Under the pieces are notes generated by a model. That model ran no database searches, was not told the origin of the DNA, and saw only the letters and a program-made list of their open reading frames with translations. Positions 13,001 to 25,054 of a stretch of 64,000 bases of DNA are shown piece by piece. The DNA comes from Todiramphus chloris collaris (taxonomy: Eukaryota > Chordata > Aves > Coraciiformes > Alcedinidae): positions 25,593,440 to 25,657,439 of the forward strand of contig JANVCC010000021.1 of assembly GCA_025345505.1 (NCBI GenBank), read 5' to 3'. The position numbers and the translations under genes were made by a program. The number at the start of each line of letters is the position of its first letter. Position 1 is the first letter of the stretch.

Positions 13001-15820
13001 TACAACTAACAGCAGGATAAATCCTTAGACCCAATGTGGATAGTCTTGTGTTATATTTTTGCCTTATATTGTTAAGGTGAAAACAGCTGCCTTCTTCACA
13101 GCAGATTCAAAATGTGGGGATTACAAAATTATAATTTCAATTTCCTAGAAATTTCAACATTTTATGCTTTCTCTCTTTTCCTCTCTTTTGAAGAAAGTCC
13201 CTAATGCTGCCTGCTGGTTTCAAAGACATTGTGGAAAATACAGTCAGTGTAAACTGTGTTGGCTTAGTTCAAAGATTGCCACAAGCTATGTAAAGGCTGA
13301 TTTCTTGTAGCTGTATCTGTGTCACAACATCCAGGAAAGATTGTCTGATACTAGCCTGAGATGCTTATGGAAATCAAATCCCAGCCTCGTACGGGTACAT
13401 CAACTCCTCCTTTCATTGTCCCTGTGTGACCATGAAAAGAAACAGAAACATGCATTTCACGACAGAGAGCAGTGAAGTATACACAACCAGGAGACCAGGG
13501 CTCGCCCAGGGCTCATTTGTGCTCAGGCAGATGTGCACTGATGCATGTTATGAAGCTCTAGTAACAGGTCCTTGGTTTTTCTTCTCAGGACTCCAAATAA
13601 ATCCAAATTTGCAAGATTACTGTGACCTTGTCAATTCCTCATGTCACTAGAATTGTTTTAAGATATTTATCTGTCTTCTGACACCAAATAAACCGGGTAA
13701 TCTACTATCTAAATGTCACTAAAAGCACAGAACAGAAAGGAAGTGTAAAGGCTTGATTCAGCTGCCTAAGTATAAAATGTCCTCTGCAATGCCTTAGAAT
13801 ATCATGCTGCCTTTCAGGTGCTGCATCAGAAGGGCCTGGGCATCTCCCAGGTCCTGTGTCATATCTCCCAGGCACATAAGCATGCCTTAGATATCCTAAG
13901 TCATCTCAAATGTCACTAGATGCCTGAGTTTAGGTCTCTGAGTTGAGCCATAGATAAGATGCAAGTTATGTAAATGGCTATAAGTATCATGAAGCTTATT
14001 CAAAAGAACTGCTCTTGAATCTTGGTTTTGACAAACCTCTCTGCAACCCTGAGGAAATAATGTCATTTTTCTGCCCTACCTTTGCTACCTGAGATAGAGA
14101 ATTAGTTCTGCTCTGTATTCATGAGAGCAAAACAGGATGGTTATTGTGACAACTTACTTAAAATGCAAACTGCTCAATTTTGATTAATCTTTGTGGTTTG
14201 TTTGTTAAGTATGTGTCATAACGTACAAAAACTTTCCATTAAATCTGAGTAAATTTTAGTAACTCCACATGGCTATCAGCAAAATACTGTTTCTTCGTGC
14301 AAGAGGACATACATAGGTTTGAAAACCTCCTAAGTGGCATGCCTGTTGTCACAAAGGACATATGTTGTACTTAGTGCTGAGAAAGTCTTCTTCATCTCTG
14401 TCCTGTAATACACAAAATACAACATGCACATAACACCACAGATTTTTCATGAGAGACTCAGGAGAGGTGTAAAACTGAGCACCCCTGGATGTAACATCTG
14501 CAAAATGCAGAAAAGAGCAAAACCTGCCAGCAGCATTATTAACCACGCTCCATGAGTCTTCAAGCAGATGTCATACTTATTAGGGAAATGCAAATCACAC
14601 AATGGCACAGCTTGATTTCCAATAATGCTACAACCTGATTCTGTATCTGCAAAAATTATTAAGGTTTTGTCATCTTCTTTCCAAATATCTCCATATAACA
14701 TGTGAGACAGAAGAGTTGAAGTGAACCTGCATCAAGGAGCAGGAAAGAAATGGCTTTTGATTGTGATACATCTTTCATTGCAACCTTCTGTATCCCTTTG
14801 GCCTAGTATGCTTCTATAAGGCTAAAAACTACTTGTTCCATAAGATATGAATCTACTGAGCTATTCATTCAACTGTACTTCAGATGAGCTTTCTGGGTGT
14901 TTTCATCTCAGGTCAAGATCACTGAAGCAAGTAAGTCATAAAAGGGAAAAAGTCTAAATAGTAACCTAGAGTAAACTGCATTACAGTATGCATGCATAAC
15001 ATCGTAGTCTGCAATCTTTAGAAAGAGTATTCCTTCAAAACTGGAAGGAAAATCATCCTTTTCACATAGACATGCCTCTGCATCCTTGAGAATAAGATGA
15101 CAGCAATTCTGGGTTTCTCTACCACCAATTTTCAAGTTATCCTTAATTTGTAACGTGTCCACAGCTTAATACAAATAGACCATCACTCCCTTCTGATAAA
15201 GTTATTTAACCACCAGGATGTATTTGACTTGTTTCCTTTCAAATTGATTTTTTTCCTGTCTGTTTTAAATTTATTTATTATACTAACTAGTATGGACAAA
15301 TGAGAAAGATGCAAATTGTAGAATCACCTGGAATCTTTGAAAGAAACGCAAAAGCACATTTCCTCCTACTTCTGGTGGGTGAATGCAGAAGCAGCACAGA
15401 GCAGGTCACACACAGAAGTCTAATCTGCTCAGGGTAACAGAGAGGAGTCTAACAAACACTGGAAGACAGGTATTGGCTTTGTAAGCTGTAGCAAGAAACA
15501 CTTTTCTTGCATTATTTTGCACTCAGATGAGATGGATATTGGTTGCTCGCGCAGGTAAAGATTTTCTTATGCAGGCATGTATCTTCAATAGCTCATACAG
15601 AAATGTACTTTGTTGATTTTAAAGGACAGTTATATGTTGGGATATAATCAGTGAATCAGAGACTGTGGTTAGTTTCACATATAAGATAGGGTTCTACCCT
15701 AAAAAGTTTTAAATTAAAAAGCTTGATTCTTGTTTGGAATGTAAACAATGTCAAAACAGCATTTTGCCTTCAGCAAGACACATGTAAAGACAGTATAATA
15801 TCTTTTTTTTTTTTAATAAC
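10078..15820. other. Non-coding AT-rich sequence, nothing recognised
   Basis: Long unique stretch without a CR1 copy, coding domain or RNA gene that I can recognise. A slightly GC-richer patch at 10,800-10,990 carries overlapping open frames on both strands without family features. Open frames at 12,595-12,841 and 14,349-14,701 (minus) also look like chance. Confidence 0.45.
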
Positions 15821-15823
15821 TTA

Positions 15824-15876
15824 CATAAATATAATATGTATAATATATATACTACATATATTAACATATGTACATT
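15824..15876. repeat. AT-rich alternating tract
   Basis: Alternating TA-rich sequence (TATAATATATATACTACATATATTAA and similar shorter runs) of about 50 bp, a degenerate AT microsatellite. Confidence 0.6.
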
Positions 15877-17130
15877 GTAAAGTCTGAAACTATATATTGA
15901 CATTATATTGACTTATGTGTTTAAGCTTCAAGAGACAGCAGTTTCAAGGGAGATACCAAGATGAAGTACTTCGGTGTAAAGCAAAAGCTTTCTTTCCTCA
16001 TCCATTTAAATGCTTGGAATCAATGTACAAATGGCAGTTAAGACACTAAGTAGCAATTATGTCTATATCTGCTCATTTTAGGCAACCTCAGGCTTATCTC
16101 TCACTTCCTTCAAGATAGGATACAGAGTCAGGTATTATAAGCTGAATCTATAGCTTTTTTTCCAGCATTTTACTGCTACACTTAGCACTAAAACAAGTTA
16201 CAGGCAACCACAGCAAGGGAATTTATGACCTTACAAATGGAGGCAGCATGTGATAAATACCACACTATCAGTTGTTCAGGTAAGTAATATGTGCTCTTGT
16301 AAAACCTGTACTGAAAGCTGAGTAATTTATGAAGTAAAAGAAGTCTGGCTTCTTTAACCTCTCATGCTAATTTACTTTAAGATAACATGAGGATAGACTT
16401 GGGTACCACCCTCTCCTGGTATTTTTAATTGCTATGTCCTCTCTCTTTCATTAGTGTATCCTATTTCTTCCATTTATCATGTGAAAGGAGTGAATGTTAT
16501 TTCACCTTTAAAACTGAAATCCTTCTTCCTGATACAGGATGATGATTTCCAACCTCTTTTTTTTGAAGGGAAAAAAAAAAAAGGAAATTGCTTTTCTGGC
16601 CAGTGGCCATGCCGATGTTGAAAACATGTCTTTTAGTAAAGGTAAAGCATCCAAATGAATGACTTGCTTTTCAAAGAACAAGAGACAATCCTTGCAGTCA
16701 TTCAGTACAAACACTAACAGAAAGGGGAAAGAAAAAAAAAAAAGAAAAAGGGAAAAAAGATAACTTCTCATGTGTACTTCAGCATACACATCATACTGAG
16801 CATGGAAGACTTTAGTTTCAGCCAACCAACCTTCTGAAGGAGTAAAGGCTGAGGTCCAAACTATATTTGGTTGACTTGTAAGTAACAGGAATGGCTCTGG
16901 GTACTGCTTAGAACAGAGGCCTTAGTTGGGCAGGTCATCTCTAAGCTCTTGTTTTTCTTATGATCCTCAAAGTTTAGGGCTTTATAAATGGCAATTCCTA
17001 TGTTTCTATAGCAACCTCTAACCTCAGAAAGGTTATTTATCTATTTAAGCAAGGCAAGGCTAGTCTAATAAAATATATCACCTCCAAACCCTGCCTCGTC
17101 AATATCCTTAGACCATCACAGCTACAACCA
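15877..17130. other. Non-coding, nothing recognised
   Basis: AT-rich unique sequence. The minus-strand frame at 16,508-16,825 is driven by poly-A/G runs (16,567-16,582 and 16,731-16,757). Confidence 0.4.
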
Positions 17131-17175
17131 GACACTACAGACACTACAGGCACTACAGGCACTAAAGACACTAGG
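17131..17175. repeat. 9-bp minisatellite, five units
   Basis: Five successive 9-mers read GACACTACA, GACACTACA, GGCACTACA, GGCACTAAA and GACACTAGG. The unit is kept in phase with one or two substitutions per copy, so this is a small tandem array rather than chance. Confidence 0.85.
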
Positions 17176-20100
17176 TACATTTTGTCTGTTTAGAAACAGA
17201 ATCATCATTTCCAGCTACCAGGATTTTACCATCAAAAAAATAATAAATATATTATTGTATGTACTTGTAGTGCATACTTGTCTAGCATTAAGACCTGGTT
17301 TATGTGTTAGAAAGCTATTAGTGCTAGAACCTTTGGAAAAAATCAAATCCTGCTTCTAAGGAGGTCCAGTGATCACAGCCCTTTCCCTAAAGGTACTGTA
17401 TCAAGCATCCACAGGCACTGTTCTGCAGCTGGTTATAGCAAGCAGAGCTTTCTGCAGACATCATCCCTGGCCTTTCTCCTGACTCTGCTGCCCACCTCTC
17501 AGCCAGTATTATCCCTCAGCCTGCCTTGTTGAAAAGATGCATTCATAAAACCATCAGTCTATAATGCTAACCATGACATTGACTTTTATGTCAAACCAAG
17601 TTTGCTGAAGCACAGAAATGCACATGCATGTCAGTCTCACAAGGACATTTCTGATATTTTATGGCATCTCAAACATCACTTTGCCTGTGTTAGACAACCA
17701 ACTTATGCTGCTGGTTGGTACCTGCAAAGAAGTCTGCAGAGAATTCAGTTCAAGCACAAATAAACATGCATACTGATCAGCCATATAGCACTTGAGACTC
17801 CAATGACAATTCTCTAGACCTCTAGGGACTCTAAATTAATTTGTATATCTTACTTACCAATATCTAGACACAACTGGCTGACTATCACCTGCAACTGAAT
17901 CCCAGCACTAACATATTTCTTTGCTGTCTACTGTGTTGCCTCAAAGCTAAACAGTTGCTTCCTGACGAGAAAGGCAGTGGAGCACTGGCTAGATACTTTC
18001 TCCCTCTCCAAGTATTCCCCATGTGAAAGTCAGCTACATGCTCTTAAATATTAAAGAAGTAATTCTTTAAGGATTCTTATTGCTCTTAAAAGCCAAGATA
18101 TACCAGTAAAGTAGTTCTGCAGCCACTGCTGCAGGATTTGTGCTGCAGGGTGTCTGATCTGTTAAAAAGAAAATTATTGTATCCACAGAAGTAGAGAGTA
18201 GCAACATATACTGCAAGACAATGCTTGTCATCTTGTCTCTCCACCTGCTGCCTGAAGAAGTGCCATGATGGAGTCTTGCCACTTGACTTTCTGTCAGGGA
18301 CACCCATTCTTGTAGCAAAGAATAATACTAGCTGGATACATAACAGACTTGAGCAAAATGTGATAGCTAAGGCAGTTATCCTGCAGCAAACAGTATACTG
18401 AATCTCTCGCTATTTCTCTACCAACAGCTAGAAAGTGTCACTAGTTCCTCCCCATTTGTCATGTGTAGAATTAGGAAAAGTTGACATGGCACTTAATTAG
18501 TTTGGGATTTATTGATAGTCATTTAAAAGCTAAGAGGTGCCTGAAATAATGTGTAGGTAGTTACATCTACTTTAAACCCACCCTGTAATTTTAAGCTCTG
18601 CAGATATGGTCAGGAAGAAATTCAGCCATGCTCTGTAGAGGCAGACCAGACAGCTTTGAAGGGTGCACCCTTAAGCATATGTAAATATAAGAGTCTCTGA
18701 CTGCAGAGATAACAACAGTGAAAGTACCTAAGGCAGGTGGCATCTGATTCTTCTGTCTCCTATTAAAATGGGGAATAAACTAAAAGAAACTCAAGAACAA
18801 GGAAGTAAGAACAATAACTCTGGCTCAAATTCTCCTTAAATTGGTCTTGCAAGAGGATCGTTCTTATCTTTAGAGCACTTACTACACATTGTTAGGAGGA
18901 CCTATTTTTCTTTTTGTCTTATTTTTATTTTTTCTCTTTTCTTTTTCTGAAACATTAACTATATGGAACAGGAGATGATCCAACAAATACTGAACAAGAG
19001 AGCGGATGATTCATGTTAGCGCTTTTCTACATAATACAAATGTGTTAACAGGTTTAGCGCATTTTAGTGGAAGAACGTAATATGTAGATCATTTAACCTG
19101 GCCGTTAAATTTTGCCATAAAAAGTAGGACCTAAAAATTCCCACATGCATTACTTTTAAGTGCATAGCAACACAGCATATTTTGGGTAGTATTTGACTAA
19201 ACACATTAAAACTGAGCAACAACAACCAGTATCAAATTAACATGCCCTTCAAGATTGACACATCTTGGCTACCTGTCAAAACAGGGTAAACTCTCTGCAT
19301 GGTCGAAAAAGAAAGGTCATTGTTATTCTGGAGATAATCATGCAACTTGCTTTTTCTCAACTGAGACTTTTGACACATACGGTCCTGCTTCATGTTCTGT
19401 TCAGAAAGCAAGAAAATTTTCCTTGGAAATATTTTTTCAAATTTATGAATAATAAAAAAAAAATTATATCTATGTACTAGTACAGGCATATATTCTCTTG
19501 GTTTAAACAAGCAAAACAGTAACATACATGAAATCAGGATATTTTGACTTTTTCCTTGTCATCATTCTTTTCTCACTTTAAGGATACAGTCTCTAAATGG
19601 CATGGGATCGTGTTTACCAAAAAGTGCGGTAGGATGCAAAGTTAATGTAGGAAATGCTAGCGCACTCCGTGTTCTCCCTCATGCCAGAACATAGTACCCT
19701 ATGTTTGTTTGTACCAGGACATATTTTCTTTTTCCAAGCAAAAATGTAGAATTGAGTCATTTTTTCCAGATTTCCAGACTGACGTCAATGCAACAGGAAC
19801 AGTAGTGTGGAACAAGAGGTTTAACATCTGGAAGAACTTGAAGCTTTTTGTGCACAGTCTCAAAAAGTCTAACACATATTAGGCACAGGGATCCTGAGGA
19901 GCTTTAACATCTCAGAGATACTTTAAGTTTATTATGCTTAGGCTGCAAACACTGAGATAACAATATGTCACAAGAGATGTTGTTTTGGCTAGTGACATTT
20001 GTCTTCTGAAGGTGGAGATAGGAAGGAGAAAGGTCAGAAATAGGGACCTACAAGATATTGGATTTGTCAGGACAAAAATATTGAAGCAAAAGACAGAATG

Positions 20101-20387
20101 AGTTTCAGATGGTTGCATCACTCAAGAATGAGTTAGGCACAGCATTCTACAAAAATGACAATAGAAGTCCTTCTCCACCAAGTATTTTGTTTATACAATG
20201 TGTTTAAGGCATTTTGAAATGTCTGTAGGGAATTTCAAAGTGTCTTTAGAAACATATGGTCACTGTCCTCATGTCCTTCCTATAAAACCAAGCTATCTAT
20301 ATGCCAAAACTACTACTTTCAGGGTTCAGACCAACAGAAATTTGAATACAACTATTTTCTTAAAATCTCTTTAAGGAATTTCTAAGA
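17176..20387. other. Non-coding AT-rich sequence, nothing recognised
   Basis: No repeat, RNA or coding signature recognised. Small frames at 18,067-18,318 and 19,232-19,525 overlap in different phases and lack any domain. Confidence 0.45.
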
Positions 20388-20408
20388 TTTTTTTTTTTTT
20401 TTTTTTTT
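20388..20408. repeat. Poly-T run (21 T)
   Basis: Uninterrupted T run on the plus strand. CR1 elements do not end in poly-A, and no processed-gene copy was recognised next to it, so it is noted only as a homopolymer. Confidence 0.9.
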
Positions 20409-22170
20409 AAATCTATCTGTTAGAATGTTAGAAGCCATTATCATACTATTGAACCTTTGGAGAAAAAGATCCCACTTTAATAGAAAAGGTTCCTTGTTCT
20501 ACCAAAAACTTTACATTCTTTATTACACAACTTTAAATTCAATTATTTAAAGAATTATGTCTTTATTAATGGCCCAGTCAGATTCTATCACCTTAGTAAA
20601 ACACTTCCTGTTTAGATCCTGTCTGCCTTTACAATACTTAATTACTGTTTCAATATCTTACTGGACTCAGGCCTCTTCTAACAAATTTTAAAAAGTATTC
20701 CTTACAAATTTCTTTCCTCTGTCCTCTATAGTGGTGCTCATATCATTTTGAAATCTAACTTTAAAGCTTGGAAGGTGCATTAAAGAGAAGTCATCATTTA
20801 TTTGATATTTCTGAAGTTGTTTTTCTGTCAAAAATGTAGCACACTGAAAAATCCATGACAGTGTGTCACAAAGACTTTGTTGCAACCTTCTCAGAGTGAC
20901 TGGAAAAAACTTGCTGCTCCAGATAGTGAATGTCTATGATTTTCATTGATGAAAGAGGCCTTGGACTGAACACTGGTTTATTTCATTAAAAACTTGGATA
21001 AATGACATTTGGAAATGCTATTTAAAGCATGTAGATAATTTTTCTCCTTTTTTGCATGTTACTTGCCTTCCTATACATATCTGATATTTGGATGCATCCA
21101 GAGATATATTTTATGCAAAAGCTATACATCATTTCAACAGAGAGTAAAGAAAGTATAAATACCATTCATATAGTAAACCATGAGAGACAAATCTGTAATA
21201 GCTACAGGTTCATAAGTTCATGAGAAATGTTTTATTACACTAACACATTTGTTTTACGTCTGTCTAAAATTTCAGCAAACCAGACTTCTGCCTTAAGCTA
21301 AAGCTCCTTTGTGATTTACAAATAATGGCAAATCCATCTCTGATATGCTTGCTGCAATGGAGACAAACAGGAAGGAGAAATATCAGGATACTTGAAGAGC
21401 TGGAGTAAAACACACTTACCAGCCAGAAACACAATCCTCAACAGGGCTAGAGTATGTTGTCAAAATTCAACTGAAAGGAGATAAATCAGCTTAGTGGGAT
21501 TTGTGTTGTTTGTAACTCTTTTCAAACCAAGCTTGTACATTAACAGGACTTTCTTCTTCCAGGCTATTTCCGTGTATCATAAATTATTAATATGTACTGT
21601 AAAATTCAGCTATCCATTAAAACCAGACTAAAATACCATTGCAGATTCTAATATTAGCCTACAGAGTCCCAGATAAAACTACACCAGAACTCTTCTAGTT
21701 AGTACAGCTTAATAAAAAACAATTTTCAGAAATCATTATTTCCTCTCTTAGCCTTCAGAAGATGTTGGCTCTTTTTACGTTGTTATCCTCTTTCCTTCTC
21801 CTTTCCTGCCCTTCTCTCTCTGTTAAATGGATTGGCATACACATGGACAAAGAAACACATTTTCACATGCTCCCACTGACTTATATACAAGGCTTCCTTA
21901 TTACTGCTTTTGAAGATGCTACTCATATTCTTTTGATAGTCAAAATGGTTGTTACTGAACAGGACGTGTTGTTTTTCCCTACCGAATCAGAGATGACACT
22001 CTTGACCAAACTTTGGGTAAGAGAAAGACTCCTAAACAAGCTGAAGATGTATTAGATGATTTCACAATATATCACAAATTGACAGAAAGCTGTTAAAAAG
22101 GTGTTAAGACATTCTGGCTCAGTCATGCCCTGTTTATTTAAAGGAGGCACTTTTTTAAAGCACTATGATC
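20409..22170. other. Non-coding AT-rich sequence
   Basis: No element recognised. The open frame at 21,762-22,055 starts with a hydrophobic run that resembles a signal peptide, but the rest has no domain and no splice context, so it is not called. Confidence 0.4.
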
Positions 22171-22172
22171 CC

Positions 22173-22246
22173 CTTTTGTTTTCAGAAATTCAGGTGAAAT
22201 CAATTTCCCCCTGCAAACAAAGGATTTTTAGAGAAAATATGCAAAT
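22173..22246. promoter_or_regulatory. Candidate SOX/POU site cluster
   Basis: Within 75 bases there are CTTTTGTT (22,173-22,180), AACAAAGG (22,216-22,223) and a perfect octamer ATGCAAAT (22,239-22,246). These match the core motifs of SOX/TCF and POU factors. Such short motifs also occur by chance in AT-rich DNA, so this is only a hint of an enhancer. Confidence 0.15.
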
Positions 22247-24658
22247 GAATAGGCACTCAACTTAGTTTTACACGTTGATGACTTCCTCTGATTAAAGCTT
22301 ACTAGCATATCATTACTAAAGGATTCTTCTCCATGCCTATGTGTTATTGTGCTGATGGAGAAATACTCATTTTAAACAAAGAAAGGGTACAAAGCTTGCA
22401 TATACTTTACTATATGATTCCCAGCAGGAGCATTTGCACTATAAGGGATGTATTAACTTTACAAAAGAGATTGTATGATATAGTGCTTATAATAGCAAGG
22501 GACTGGACTCTGACCCAGAAAGTTTCTCTTGCTCAGATGTTGCTGCAGTTTTTAGGAGACTGGTCAGAGACGTTTTACTCATTTTGATATCTGGATTATG
22601 TACAAGATTACATGACAACTAACTTAACTGCAGCATTATGAGATTGGTTTATTCCTCTACCATTTCTAGATTGATCTAGACCCTGTCAGTCATCATATGT
22701 AGCCAGCACTGCAGGAAAAGAAGGAAAAAAAAGCTGTCATGAAAACATTCCACTTAGATTTAATGCATTTTCCAAGATTTTAGCTTAATGTTTTAGCTAT
22801 TTGCAAATGCAACTGAAGTCAACACAAATAGGGAAGGTCCTCCAAAAAAACAGGGAAACTTCATTGTTCTTCTCCAGAAGCCATGCAAAAATATACAACA
22901 GTGAATTTAGGAAAGTTAATGTTGAAGTTTGAATCTTGAACAAAAAAAGTGCCATTTTGGAATATCTAGCAGAGAGCCATGGACAAGGAACAATGTTTAG
23001 GTTGGTGACAAACAGTTTAGTTCAGAGACTATTAAAATTACATGGAATGTGTGGTAGGTTGTGGTTTTTTTCAATTCTATCAAAACCCAAAGCACAAAAT
23101 TATATCCAAAGAAAAATTTTTCAAATTGCAAAGTGACACCAAAAAAATCTATACATTGAACAATGTGGGATGGAGGGCAAGATTATTCTTTTGATTTTTC
23201 TGTTGCAGAAGAACAGATTTTTAAATACTTCCACAATTTCTCTCCTCACCTACATAGCCATTCCTTATAAATCACAAAGAATGCTTGTGTTTTTATTAGC
23301 AATCATGATCACAAGCCAGGTTTCTTAAGATATTCAGTAAAAACAGATCTCACAGTGTCAACGTTTTTGACATAATAAAGATGAATCACAAGACGAACTC
23401 TTGCATGATACCATTTTTCATTATTTTGCCAGATATTTCTGACATGAAAAGTGAAGGAGTTACAAGGAGGAAAAAAAAATTTCCCTTTCAAAATAGTTCA
23501 TCATATAAATTATATTCTTAATATCCATATTTATACTGACATGAGGGATTTCTGATCTTAAATAACCCCTTCGCTCATATTTAATACATGGGTAATCATT
23601 GATATCTTTCTCCTCTTAAAGGTTAACTTTCTGAATAAACTGGGTAAACACTGAAGAAGTAGTCTGGGAAGTTGCAAGGAAGTCTGAGGTAAACATAATA
23701 ACTTGACTGAATCTTTGCATAATCTCCTTTTATTCTAAATGTTCTTAGTTAAGGTGCTTCATTGTCTACAGAGCCTGTAAGATAAACTTTCTTTCCCAGC
23801 TACCACAGTTATGTGTCCACCCCCTCGACTTTTAGGCAATGAATTTTTAGTATGAAAATAAGTTCCACCTCCCTCCCGTGAGTTACACCAGTATGCCAGA
23901 TCGTGCACACATGTTGTATTAGTAGGAGACACTGTACTATGTGCTGTGTTTTATTTTTATTTGACTGCATTCATGTAGTATCCTTTTAACTTATAACACT
24001 CAGTGGCATTGTGTATTCTACTGGAGGGGCTAACATGGTTGGGTTCTATCTTTGGGATGAGGTCCACATCATTTGCTGTAAGTGAAAGATTGGCATGTGA
24101 CATCCATCCATATTGAGTTAAGGACTTGGGATGTTTCCAGCTTTTGGATTCTTCTACAGCAAACTCCCTGCCAAAATCCTACCTAATATCCTGTATGAAA
24201 TTAGTCTCTTTAAAGTTTCATCAATATGATTGTGAGCAAATTCTGCTCAAAGTAACAAATGTACCAATGCAGATATTTTGCTTTCTGCTTTTCCGTGCCC
24301 ATACTCAAATCCCTTCTATAAATATGCCCACACCTAAATCTGTCCCATCTTGTTGATCTGCATGCAAAATTCATACTTTGGCTTCTGTAAATGTAACCCA
24401 ATCATGAAAGTAATTTGTTCATGAGTCACACACTTGCAAACATTGAGGTATCAGTAACACCCCTTGTTAGATTTCAATTAGGGTATTAAATCCTGGTATC
24501 ATCCTAAATTAAGGTTGAGAACAAAATTCTTTAGAGTTTTGTTCTTTTCTGGAGATTTTTAAGCATTGTCTTAATGGATAAATCCTGTCAGTATGAAAAG
24601 ACAAGTAAATATAGTTCTTATTTCATCAGCTATTAAAAATAATTATTTCCCTTGCTAG
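22247..24658. other. Non-coding AT-rich sequence, nothing recognised
   Basis: Several 60-85 codon frames occur (22,333-22,587; 22,936-23,136; 24,126-24,356) without any family feature. No repeats recognised. Confidence 0.4.
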
Positions 24659-24662
24659 TACC

Positions 24663-24839
24663 ATGGTAAATATGATCACTGAGATTAGCAATATGAGCAA
24701 TACAATCAGCTGGGAAGGAAATGCAGCTTCTGAAGACATCTCAGCAGATCCATCACAATCAAATCTGTACCTTGCTTTCGCTTATGTGTTCTCCTTCTTT
24801 TTGACATTAATGTTTGTCAACTGTCATTTGTCATTATAG
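24663..24839 (+). CDS. Candidate 58-residue single-pass membrane micropeptide
   Basis: An ATG at 24,663 opens a 58-codon frame ending in TAG at 24,837-24,839. I do not recognise the protein. Visible features: a polar N-terminal half (residues 1-33) with one N-glycosylation sequon (Asn10-Met-Ser), acidic residues (Glu18, Glu24, Asp25, Asp29), then a hydrophobic segment at about residues 35-52 (LYLAFAYVFSFFLTLMFV) and a very short tail (NCHLSL). This would fit a small type III-like membrane peptide with its N-terminus outside. The start context is strong (A at -3, G at +4). A pyrimidine-rich stretch ending in AG at 24,657-24,658 lies four bases before the ATG, so the frame could begin an exon, as in several vertebrate small membrane-protein genes with a single coding exon. 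Against it: it is short, has no cytoplasmic tail, no neighbouring exon is identifiable, and AT-rich DNA yields hydrophobic frames by chance. Confidence 0.22.
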   Translation: MVNMITEISNMSNTISWEGNAASEDISADPSQSNLYLAFAYVFSFFLTLMFVNCHLSL

Positions 24840-25025
24840 TTACTCTACTGTGTCCAGGAAGGAAGCAAAGTGTATGGATCTCAATCTTCAGTATGCAAAT
24901 TAACGCACTAGGCTTTAGGTTGTCTGAAAACAACATAGTATTTGTTTTGTATTTCCATAACAAAACCTTCCCTTTGCACCTAGGCAGTCACAATTTTCCA
25001 GAAGCCTATTTCTTCATTATCTTAT
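24840..25025. other. Sequence downstream of the candidate micropeptide
   Basis: The same frame continues for 23 codons past the TAG without another stop. Another octamer, ATGCAAAT, lies at 24,893-24,900. No polyadenylation site can be assigned with confidence. Confidence 0.3.
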
Positions 25026-25054
25026 TAAATAAATAAATGAATAAATAAATAAAT
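25026..25054. repeat. (AAAT)n microsatellite
   Basis: About seven tetranucleotide units with one substituted unit (AATG). Confidence 0.9.

Noticed and set aside
21762..22055. 97-codon frame with a signal-peptide-like start
   Set aside because: Only the first 20 residues are suggestive. The remainder shows no domain, cysteine pattern or homology that I recognise.
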